Origin: JADGGV01 sp035715725
GTDB lineage: Bacteria; Gemmatimonadota; Gemmatimonadetes; Longimicrobiales; RSA9
Assembly (NCBI GenBank): GCA_035715725.1
Contig: DASTKT010000143.1
Coordinates: 1-64,000 of the forward strand
Direction: 5' to 3'
Length of the DNA: 64,000 bases
Shown: positions 39,487 through 45,899 of the stretch, piece after piece
Numbering within the stretch: the stretch's first letter is position 1
Layout of the letters: each line of letters starts with the position of its first letter
Program-made: the position numbers and the translations under genes
The notes under the pieces: generated by a model
Seen by the model: the letters and a program-made list of their open reading frames with translations, nothing else
What the model was told of the DNA's origin: nothing
Database searches by the model: none

Positions 39487-39948
39487 TTACCCTTCGGAAA
39501 TGTCGGCGGTCCACCGGACCTCGACGGCGCCCCTGAGGCTCCGGGCGGTCGGGCACTTGTCCTGGTGCCGCGAAAGAGCGCGATCCACCGCCTCGCGCGT
39601 GCCCGCCGGGATCCGCAGCGAGTAGCGAACCTCCACGCGCGTGAGCGTCACCACACCGTCGCGCAGCTCGTTGGTGCCTTCGGCCTCGGCCCGGATCGTG
39701 GCCGGCGACAGCTTGATCCCGCGCGCCTCCAGCGCGCCGTTGAGGGTTCCCAGCATTCAGGCGCCGGTCGCGGCGACGATGTAGTCGACGGGCAGGGGCA
39801 GGTCCGCCTGCCCGCTGAGCTGGAAGTATTCCTTGATCGCGCCGTGGACTCCCATCTCGACGCTCGGGCCGACCTCCAGGTGGGCGCGACGGTGGGTGCC
39901 CTCGACCTTCTCGATGCGGGCGCGAGCGACGTAGAGCGGGTCGGTCAT
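39487..39948 (-). CDS. OsmC-family peroxidase with in-frame UGA at the catalytic position (candidate selenoprotein)
   Basis: The ATG at 39948 has a strong GGAGAGG site and overlaps the previous stop (ATGA). The frame reads 63 codons, meets one TGA at 39759-39757, and continues in the same frame for 89 more codons to a stop at 39487. Read through, the 153-residue product is a complete OsmC/Ohr-type protein. The N-terminal strands and the PVDYIVAATGA helix lead into the UGA at residue 64. In OsmC/Ohr that slot is the peroxidatic Cys (compare AAxxxxC in the family). After it come MLGTLNGALEARGI, and the second Cys132 in DKCPTARSL matches the family CPxS/CPVS motif. The most economical reading is Sec64/Cys132. 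Alternatives are a Cys-to-stop mutation or a sequencing error. No sel genes are in the window. Confidence 0.75.
39718..39746 (-). promoter_or_regulatory. SECIS-like hairpin just after the UGA
   Basis: Downstream of the UGA the mRNA can form a 6-bp GCGCGC stem with a five-base UGGAG apical loop, 25 bases from the UGA. An outer CCC/GGG pairing is separated by a bulge. Bacterial SECIS elements have the loop about 16-37 bases from the UGA and a G in the first two loop positions; both hold here. The stem is made only of G and C in a GC-rich gene, so chance is possible. Confidence 0.45.
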
Positions 39949-40175
39949 GATTCCTCTCCGGTGGGCGGGGCCGGATCGCCGTCTGCGACGGCCGATTCGG
40001 CTTCGGGCCCGTGCGCTGGCCCGAAGCCGCGGCAGGCGACGACGGGCAGGCGCGGGTACCGTGGGAACGACGGGTCCACGCGTGAGCGTTCGCACAACCA
40101 GAAGCGGGAGCCGCGGCGGTTCTCGATCGCGCGGGCATGGGCGCACGCTGCGCAGAGTCCGACGCTCGCGCTCAC
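39945..40175 (-). CDS. 76-residue four-cysteine protein
   Basis: The GTG at 40175 overlaps the pgeF stop (GTGA) and its own stop overlaps the OsmC start (ATGA). The core is LCAACAHARAIENRRGSRF, then WLCERS, a PRYPRLPVVAC segment and an acidic tail. This gives CxxC plus two more Cys (about 8, 11, 28 and 47), a likely metal-binding knuckle. I recall similar small proteins in related genomes, but no assigned function. The frame is open further upstream in shadow of pgeF; that part is not used. Confidence 0.75.
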   Translation of the reverse strand: MSASVGLCAACAHARAIENRRGSRFWLCERSRVDPSFPRYPRLPVVACRGFGPAHGPEAESAVADGDPAPPTGEES

Positions 40176-40945
40176 GGTCGCGCGGGGCGAACGCCGAGGA
40201 GTCCGAGCTGCCGCTCGGCGCACCCGGCGCGATGGGAGTAGAACGAGGCGGCTCCGCAGCGCGTGCAGTGCTCCGAGACGCTGATGCGAGCGGGCGCGAC
40301 GCCGGCGGCCGCGGCGCGCCGGACCAGCACGGCGCGCAGGTCGATGGGCGTGTTTGCGGCCGGTTCGGGCAGCCCGAGCGCGGAGAAGACCTCGGGCCCG
40401 ACCTCGTAGCACTCGCCGCAGATCGCGGGTCCGAGGTGGACCCACAGGTCGGCCGGCGCCGCGCCGGCCACGGCCCGGAGCGCCGTGATCCCCTGCTCCA
40501 GGACCCCGGCGGCCACGCCGCGCCAGCCGCCGTGCAGGAGGGCCACCGCGCGGCGCTCGCCATCGACCAGCGAGATCGGCACGCAGTCGGCCACGGACAC
40601 CGTCAGCAGCACGCCGGGCTCGCGCGTGGCGTGACCGTCGTAGCGCTCAGCGACGAGCAGGCCGGGCACGGGGTGGCGGTGGACGAGCACCTCGGCGCCG
40701 TGGACCTGCCGGGCGTGCACCGAGCCGGCGCATCCGGTCGCCTCGCGGAGGCGGCGCCACCGATCGATCAGCACGCCGGAGGGCGTGTCGCCGAAGAGTC
40801 GGAAATCGAAGGCGTCGCCCGGCTCGCCGCGGCCGGTCGTGCCCTGGACGAGCCACGGGAAGCGCTCGGCCCACTCCGGGTGAGCGTACAGCGGCAGCAC
40901 TCCGGACGCGCGCTCTTCCCGGACCCGAGTGGCCGGGATCGTCAA
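40172..40945 (-). CDS. pgeF: Laccase-domain (PgeF/YfiH) purine nucleoside phosphorylase-like protein
   Basis: A 257-residue DUF152 protein. The zinc ligands His82 (QVHGAEV), Cys121 (VADCVP) and His138 (LLHGGWRG) are intact. The GPAICGECYEVGPEVF segment and the C-terminal TRCGAASFYSHR segment match. Family members are annotated as polyphenol oxidases, and some act on purine nucleosides or on aberrant UDP-MurNAc-peptides. The latter fits a neighbour of murA. The start appears to be TTG at 40945, with GGGGAG four bases upstream and the previous gene's TAG beside it. Confidence 0.9.
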   Translation of the reverse strand: MTIPATRVREERASGVLPLYAHPEWAERFPWLVQGTTGRGEPGDAFDFRLFGDTPSGVLIDRWRRLREATGCAGSVHARQVHGAEVLVHRHPVPGLLVAERYDGHATREPGVLLTVSVADCVPISLVDGERRAVALLHGGWRGVAAGVLEQGITALRAVAGAAPADLWVHLGPAICGECYEVGPEVFSALGLPEPAANTPIDLRAVLVRRAAAAGVAPARISVSEHCTRCGAASFYSHRAGCAERQLGLLGVRPARP

Positions 40946-40946
40946 G

Positions 40947-41366
40947 CTACTCCCCGCCCTCGACCGGGATCGTCCGGGATGGCGGCTCGGGCTCGGCGGC
41001 GGGCCTCGCCGCGCCGGCCGAGCCGGCGGCCTCGGCCCCGGGCGGCGGCTCGACCGATCCGGTGGCGGCCGCCTCGGGGGCGCGCGCCTCCACGATGCGC
41101 CGCAGCCTCGCGACCTCGTCGCGCAACGCCTCGAACTCCTTCCTCGGCACGAAGTCGAGCCGCTCGCGCGCCTCGCCCATCGCCTCCTGCGCCCGGCGCA
41201 TGGTGTCGCGCACCGCCTGCTTGGCGCGGTCGGGCGCAATGTCGCCGCGGTCCATGGCCTCTTCGATCGTCTCTTCGAGCGCGTCCTTGAGCGCCGCGAG
41301 GATCCCGATCCCCGCCTTGATCCCGTCGCGGATGCCCTCGCGCGGCCCCTTCGCCTCTTCCGCCAT
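40947..41366 (-). CDS. Phasin/UbiK-like coiled-coil protein
   Basis: A 139-residue protein. An amphipathic helical first half (IRDGIKAGIGILAALKDALE) resembles phasin-type proteins. A segment ERLDFVPRKEFEALRDEVAR recalls the UbiK/YqiC (BMFP) coiled coil that binds membranes and trimerises. A Pro/Ala/Glu-rich disordered tail follows. Two adjacent ATGs (41369, 41366) follow a GAGGGGG site 11 bases after the murA stop. The function is inferred only from these resemblances: lipid-granule or ubiquinone-complex accessory. Confidence 0.65.
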   Translation of the reverse strand: MAEEAKGPREGIRDGIKAGIGILAALKDALEETIEEAMDRGDIAPDRAKQAVRDTMRRAQEAMGEARERLDFVPRKEFEALRDEVARLRRIVEARAPEAAATGSVEPPPGAEAAGSAGAARPAAEPEPPSRTIPVEGGE

Positions 41367-41376
41367 CATCGCCCCC

Positions 41377-42663
41377 TCATTCCCTCGAGTCGCTCCGCTC
41401 GATGCGGGCGCCGAGCGCGCGCAGCCGCTCGTCGATGCGCTCGTACCCCCGCTCGATCTGGCCCACGTTGTAGATGTGACTGTCGCCTTCGGCGCCGAGC
41501 GCCGCGATGAGCAGCGCCATGCCGGCACGGATGTCGGGGCTCTCGACGACGCCGGCGTGCAGGCGCGAGGGCCCGACCACCACGGCGCGGTGGGGATCGC
41601 ACAGCACGACGCGGGCGCCCATGCTGATGAGCTTGTCCGCGAAGAACATCCGTGACTCGAACATCTTTTCGAAGATGAGGATCGTGCCTCGGCACTGCGT
41701 CGCGACGACGAGCGCGATGGACGTGAGATCGGCCGGGAACGCCGGCCAGGGGCCGTCGTCGATCTTCGGGATGTGGCCGCCCAGGTCCATGCGGATCCGG
41801 AGCTCCTGCTCCTTCGACACGAAGAGGTCCTTGCCGCGGATCTCACAGTGGACGCCCATGCGCTCGAACGCCAGCAGCGTCGAGTCGAGGTGCTCGACCG
41901 CGGCGTCCTCGATGAGGATCTCGCCTCGGGTGACGGCGGCCAGGCCGATGAAGGAGCCCACCTCGATGTGGTCGCTGCCGATGCGGAAGCGCGTGCCGTG
42001 GAGGCGGTCGACGCCCTCGATCTCGAGCACGCCCGTGCCGATGCCGGAGATCCGTGCGCCCATGCCGATGAGGAGGTGACACAGATCCTGGACGTGCGGC
42101 TCGGCCGCGGCATTGCGCAGGCGAGTGTGCCCCTTGGCGAGGACGGCCGCCATGATCGCGTTCTCGGTGGCGGTGACGCTGGGCTCGTCGAGAAAGATAT
42201 CCGCACCGCGCAGGCCGGTGGTCTCGAGATGGTAGCCGTCCGTGCTCTCCACGACGGCGCCCAGGCGCGAGAGCGCGAGGAAATGCGTGTCGACGCGGCG
42301 GCGACCGATGACGTCGCCGCCCGGCGGGGGGAGAACCATGCGCCCGACCCGGGCGAGCATCGGGCCGGCCAACAGGATCGAGGCCCGGATGCGGGCCGCC
42401 ATGCCGGCCTCGATCTCGGACATCTCGACATCCCTGGCCTGGAGCCGGAGGGCGTTGGGCCCGAGCCACTCGATGCGGACGCCGAGCAGGCCGAGCAGCT
42501 CCAGCAGGGTTCGCACATCCTTGATGTCGGGGACGTTCTCCAGCTCGATGGGCTCGTCCGTCAGCAGCGTGGCGGCCAGGATCGGCAGGGTGGCGTTCTT
42601 GTTGCCAGCCGGGCGGATCGTCCCACGCATCGGGATCCCGCCTTCGACGATGAATTTCGGCAT
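41377..42663 (-). CDS. murA: UDP-N-acetylglucosamine 1-carboxyvinyltransferase, Asp-type
   Basis: A 428-residue MurA catalysing the first committed step of peptidoglycan synthesis from UDP-GlcNAc and PEP. The EPT inside-out barrel repeats and the GNKNATLPILAATLL segment are standard. The active-site loop reads PPPGGDVIGRRR, so residue 117 is Asp where E. coli has Cys115. Asp-type MurAs (as in Mycobacterium and Chlamydia) are active and intrinsically resistant to fosfomycin. An AAGGAGAG site lies four bases before the ATG. It is first in the chain ending with the OsmC gene. Confidence 0.95.
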   Translation of the reverse strand: MPKFIVEGGIPMRGTIRPAGNKNATLPILAATLLTDEPIELENVPDIKDVRTLLELLGLLGVRIEWLGPNALRLQARDVEMSEIEAGMAARIRASILLAGPMLARVGRMVLPPPGGDVIGRRRVDTHFLALSRLGAVVESTDGYHLETTGLRGADIFLDEPSVTATENAIMAAVLAKGHTRLRNAAAEPHVQDLCHLLIGMGARISGIGTGVLEIEGVDRLHGTRFRIGSDHIEVGSFIGLAAVTRGEILIEDAAVEHLDSTLLAFERMGVHCEIRGKDLFVSKEQELRIRMDLGGHIPKIDDGPWPAFPADLTSIALVVATQCRGTILIFEKMFESRMFFADKLISMGARVVLCDPHRAVVVGPSRLHAGVVESPDIRAGMALLIAALGAEGDSHIYNVGQIERGYERIDERLRALGARIERSDSRE

Positions 42664-42720
42664 CAGGCTCTCCTTTCCACCCCGCCGGCTGGCAGATCCC
42701 GGGCCAATGCGTCCGGCGAG

Positions 42721-42750
42721 AAGGTAGGCCCGCCTCCGCGGCGCCGTCAA
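42721..42750 (-). promoter_or_regulatory. Putative murA promoter
   Basis: TTGACG (42750-42745), an 18-base spacer and TACCTT (42726-42721), about 50-60 bases before the murA ATG. It is back to back with the promoter at 42775-42804. Confidence 0.45.
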
Positions 42751-42774
42751 ACCGCCGGGCGAGGCCGCCCACGC

Positions 42775-42804
42775 TTGACACTCGCGCGAGGCGGGGCCTA
42801 AGAT
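42775..42804 (+). promoter_or_regulatory. Putative promoter of the PII-like gene
   Basis: Consensus TTGACA (42775-42780), an 18-base spacer and TAAGAT (42799-42804). The predicted start is near 42811, with about 95 bases of leader before the ATG at 42905. Confidence 0.55.
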
Positions 42805-42904
42805 CCTCGCCCAAATCGTTCTGCCAGGCCAACGTCGCGTGCACGAGGTGCCGAGCGCGCGCGCATGCCCACGCCGGAACGCGCCTCACCGCTCCCGGGG
42901 CCCC

Positions 42905-43276
42905 ATGCACCTGCTCATAGCGGTCATCAACCAGGAGGAAAAGCTCGACGACGTGCTCGCCGGCTTCCTCGAGCTCGGCATCACGGGCGCGACCGTGATC
43001 CAGAGCGAGGGCATGGGCCGGGTGCTGTCCCACGAGATCCCGATCTTCGCCGGGCTGCAGACGCTGCTGTCGCGCTCTCGCCCGCAGAATCAGACGATCT
43101 TCAGCGTGATGGACTCCGCCAAGGTGGACGCGGCGCTCGCGCTTCTTCAGGAGGTCTGCGGGGATCTGGCGAATCCCGCCACCGGCATCGCGTTTTCTCT
43201 GCCGCTCGACCGCGTCGTGGGGCTGGCGCCGGAGCTCGGCGACGACCTTGGCGCCGGCGCCGATCCCCTAGGATGA
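42905..43276 (+). CDS. Small PII-like protein
   Basis: A 123-residue protein starting MHLLIAVINQEEKLDDVLAG, then FLELGITGATVIQSEGMGR and a TIFSVMDSAKVDAALALL segment. This is the beta-alpha-beta ferredoxin-like pattern of P-II-related regulators, in which a loop follows the second strand. There is no uridylylation-type Tyr in the loop. PII-like proteins often regulate a neighbouring transporter or enzyme; here the nitrilase and NAD-synthetase-like genes follow, so a link is conceivable. The frame also has an ATG at 42839; 42905 gives the natural N-terminus. Confidence 0.65.
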   Translation: MHLLIAVINQEEKLDDVLAGFLELGITGATVIQSEGMGRVLSHEIPIFAGLQTLLSRSRPQNQTIFSVMDSAKVDAALALLQEVCGDLANPATGIAFSLPLDRVVGLAPELGDDLGAGADPLG

Positions 43277-43445
43277 GCCTGGCCCGCGCCGAGCACGGCG
43301 CCCTAAGTTACTACACGCCCGCACTTCAACCGGTCACCATGGACCCGACTTCCGCCGACCCCGCCCTGCCCGGCACCGCGGCGCCGGACCGCGTCGCGCC
43401 CGCGCGCCGCGGACGCGCCGGCTCCGCCGTGCGGAGCGCCGACTG

Positions 43446-44294
43446 ATGCGCCTCGCCATCTTCCAGTCCGCGCCGGTGCTCCGCGACCTCGCCGGGAACG
43501 CGCGACGGATCGCGGCGGCGGCCGACGATGCGCGCGCGGACCTCCTGCTGACGCCCGAGCTGTCGCTCAGCGGATACGATCTCGGCGACGATGCGGCGCT
43601 CCTGGCCGGCACGGTGCGGGCTGGCGCCCCCGCGACCTTCGCGCCGGGCCTCGAGGGCGCGCCGGACGTGATCGTGGGGGTCCCGGAGCGCGGCGACGAC
43701 GGCGTCGTCTACAACGCCGCGGTCCACGTCCACGACGGGCGGGTCCTGTTCCGCCACCGGAAGCGGTACCTGCCCACGTACGGCATGTTCGACGAGATGC
43801 GCTACTTCGGCCGTGGGACGCGGATCGACGCGTACGACGCCGGCGACGGCTGGCGGGTCGGCCTGCTCGTGTGCGAGGACTTCTGGCACCCGGCGCTCCC
43901 GTACCTCCTCGCCACCCGCGGGATCCAGCTTCTGCTGGTGCAGGCGGCGGCGCCCGGGCGGGGCGTCTGGGAGGTGCCGGCCGGCGAAGATGTGTTCGCT
44001 TCGATGGCGGTCTGGGAGCGCATCGCCCGCTCCACGGCGCAGCTCTACGGGATCTACGTGGCCCTGGCGAACCGCGTCGGGGTCGAGGGCGCCGTGACCT
44101 TCGCGGGCGGCTCGATCATCGTCGGTCCCGGCGGCGACGTCCTGGCCCGGGCGCCACATGGCGAGGAGGCACTGATCGAGGCCGAGCTCTCGACGCTCGA
44201 GCTCGCGCGCAGCCGCCGCCCCTACGCCCACCTGCGCGATGAGGATGGCGAGTGGACGCTGCGCGAGCTGGGCCGCGCGCTGGGGGCGTCATGA
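43446..44294 (+). CDS. Carbon-nitrogen hydrolase (nitrilase superfamily), NAD-synthetase-amidase-like
   Basis: A 282-residue nitrilase-fold amidase. The catalytic triad is visible: Glu38 (TPELSLSGY), Lys106 (HRKRYLPTYGMFDE) and Cys143 (LVCEDFWHP). The RKRYLPTYG(V/M)FDE wording is that of the glutaminase domain of glutamine-dependent NAD synthetases. It is followed, with an ATGA overlap, by a protein resembling the synthetase domain. A 35-codon ORF (43339-43446) whose TGA overlaps this ATG by one base may be a leader but is not convincing. The substrate is unproven; a glutaminase role is inference. Confidence 0.85.
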   Translation: MRLAIFQSAPVLRDLAGNARRIAAAADDARADLLLTPELSLSGYDLGDDAALLAGTVRAGAPATFAPGLEGAPDVIVGVPERGDDGVVYNAAVHVHDGRVLFRHRKRYLPTYGMFDEMRYFGRGTRIDAYDAGDGWRVGLLVCEDFWHPALPYLLATRGIQLLLVQAAAPGRGVWEVPAGEDVFASMAVWERIARSTAQLYGIYVALANRVGVEGAVTFAGGSIIVGPGGDVLARAPHGEEALIEAELSTLELARSRRPYAHLRDEDGEWTLRELGRALGAS

Positions 44295-44950
44295 CGCGGC
44301 GCGAGCGGATCGGCATGGTCGTGGCCGGCGTCGTGAGCCAGGCCGCGCGGGATGCCGGCGCGCGTCGCATCGTGCTGCTGGACGACGACTCGGCGGAGGC
44401 GCGGCTGGCCTTCGAGTGGTGCCGCGCGGCGCTGGGCGACGATGCGGTGGTATCGGTGGCCGCCGAGCCGTTCGCGAGCGCGCTGCGCGAGATGGGCGAA
44501 GAGCTGCCGGCGCAGAGCGACGACCGACTCGCCGACGAGGCGCGCCGCCTCGCCGCTCGCCTCGAGGCCGCCCGCGGCGAGCCCGCGCTCCTCGCCCACC
44601 CGGCGAACAAGACCGTTCTGCTCCTGGCCGGTCTCGACATGCCGCCCGAGCCCATCCTTCCGCTCGGCGACCTCTACGCCACGGAGGTCCAGGCGCTGGC
44701 CGGGGGGTGGAGCGGCCCCGCGCCGGTGCGTGCGCTGGCCGACATCGCCGGCGGGATCGGCATGCTGGACGGCGCACTGCGGGCCTTCTTCGACGAGCGC
44801 CGCCCGCTGGCGGAGGCGCTCAGCCTGCTCCCCGAGGACGCGCGCGGCCAGGTCGTGGCCGCCCTCGAGGCCGGCCGCTTCGGCCGGCGCCGCGTCGGGC
44901 TCGTCCCGAAGCTCGGCGCACGGACGCTCGGCGTCGACCTGTTCGCCTGA
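44291..44950 (+). CDS. Degenerate NAD-synthetase-like protein
   Basis: A 219-residue protein overlapping the nitrilase stop (ATGA). The segment ANKTVLLLAGL followed by PILPLGDLYATEVQALAGG closely resembles the NKxE and P(I/L)GDLYKTxV motifs of NadE. However, the N-terminal P-loop of the ATP-pyrophosphatase fold is replaced: where SGGIDS is expected there is VLLDDDSAEARLAF. It thus looks like a pseudo-NadE that lost ATP binding but kept the neighbouring amidase. It could be a regulator, a scaffold or an enzyme of changed chemistry. Confidence 0.65.
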   Translation: MTRRERIGMVVAGVVSQAARDAGARRIVLLDDDSAEARLAFEWCRAALGDDAVVSVAAEPFASALREMGEELPAQSDDRLADEARRLAARLEAARGEPALLAHPANKTVLLLAGLDMPPEPILPLGDLYATEVQALAGGWSGPAPVRALADIAGGIGMLDGALRAFFDERRPLAEALSLLPEDARGQVVAALEAGRFGRRRVGLVPKLGARTLGVDLFA

Positions 44951-44973
44951 ACCGAATCCGGAGGTAGCCACGG

Positions 44974-45486
44974 ATGTGGAGCTCGCCGCTCGGGCTGGTG
45001 CAGGCCGTCGCGCAGCTGCAGGCGCCGATCGAACGGATCGCCCTGTCGCAGGTCGTCATGGCCGCCGGCATCACGATCTGGACGCTGGTGCTGGTCGGCA
45101 TCGGCGTGACCATGTTCCTGCTTTACCGCTCCGTGCGCCGGCTGATCGGCACGGTGGAGGCCCAGGTCCGGCAGCTCGCGCCGAAGGCGGAACCGCTGCT
45201 GACGGCCGCGAGCAAGATCGCCGATGACGCGACGGATGTGAGTGGCGCGGTGCGGGGTAAGATGCACGAGGTGCTGGAGACCGTCGACGAGCTGAACCGG
45301 CGGCTGCGCGAGCTGACCACCGAGGCCGAGGACCGCGTGCGCCGGCTCGGGGTCGTGCTCGACGTCGTGCAGGACGAGGCCGAAGAAGTGCTCCTCGACG
45401 CCGCCGCGACGGCGCGCGGCCTGCATACAACCGCCGAGGCGCTCCAGCGCCGGTCCCCCGGCGGCATCGTGAAGCGGCGGGGCTGA
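44974..45486 (+). CDS. Membrane-anchored coiled-coil protein (DUF948-like)
   Basis: A 170-residue protein with one hydrophobic segment at about 28-51. A long helical region follows (LAPKAEPLLTAASKIADDAT, then an alternating Glu/Arg coiled coil) and a short basic C-terminus. The layout matches DUF948-type proteins. A GGAGG lies 10 bases before the ATG. It pairs with the next YtxH-like gene; both may organise the envelope or stress response, but this is not shown. Confidence 0.65.
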   Translation: MWSSPLGLVQAVAQLQAPIERIALSQVVMAAGITIWTLVLVGIGVTMFLLYRSVRRLIGTVEAQVRQLAPKAEPLLTAASKIADDATDVSGAVRGKMHEVLETVDELNRRLRELTTEAEDRVRRLGVVLDVVQDEAEEVLLDAAATARGLHTTAEALQRRSPGGIVKRRG

Positions 45487-45510
45487 CCACGAAGAGCCCG
45501 GGAGAACGAT

Positions 45511-45885
45511 ATGGTCGAACGAGACACGGTGGACTTCGTCACCGCCTTCGCGGTGGGCGCGATCCTCGGGGTCGGCGCGACGCTGCTGCTCCGCCCCCAG
45601 CCGGCCCCGTCGGCGGGGCGGCTGTTGAAGGACCTTCGGCCTTCGCGCCGGAAGGTCCGGAAGCGTGCTCGGCAGGCCTGGCGCGAGGTCGGGAAGGGCG
45701 GCGGCAGGGCGCGGGAGACCGGCGAGGAGCTGGCCAGCGCCGGTCGCGAGGTGCTCGCCGGCTTCCGCCACGAGCTGCGCGATCTGATGTCCGCCGCGCG
45801 CGAGGAGCTGGCCGCGGTCGTGGATCACCAGGTCGAGGAGGCGCGCCGGGCGATGCGGAAGCGCGTGCGCCGCGCCCGCCGCTGA
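45511..45885 (+). CDS. YtxH-like small membrane protein
   Basis: A 124-residue protein with a glycine-rich N-terminal membrane helix (FVTAFAVGAILGVGATLLL) followed by a highly Arg/Lys-rich helical body and tail (AMRKRVRRARR). This is the YtxH/gas-vesicle-like arrangement seen in stress-associated small proteins. A GGGAG ribosome-binding site precedes it. It is co-oriented with the DUF948-like and phospholipase-like genes. Confidence 0.65.
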   Translation: MVERDTVDFVTAFAVGAILGVGATLLLRPQPAPSAGRLLKDLRPSRRKVRKRARQAWREVGKGGGRARETGEELASAGREVLAGFRHELRDLMSAAREELAAVVDHQVEEARRAMRKRVRRARR

Positions 45886-45899
45886 TCGGAGCGGATCCG

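Noticed and set aside
39757..40563. OsmC N-terminal half as an ordinary truncated gene, with the ATG after the TGA as an independent short gene
   Set aside because: Both halves are in one phase and together make one complete fold; neither half alone is a known protein. A start right at the UGA lacks a ribosome-binding site. A pseudogene is not excluded, but there is no other damage.
42664..42904. A tRNA or riboswitch in the largest intergenic gap
   Set aside because: No cloverleaf, T-loop box or known riboswitch core is visible; only the two divergent promoters are supported.
43339..43446. A 35-codon ORF whose stop overlaps the nitrilase start
   Set aside because: It is Pro/Ala/Arg-rich with no ribosome-binding site and no recognisable feature; at best an unproven leader.
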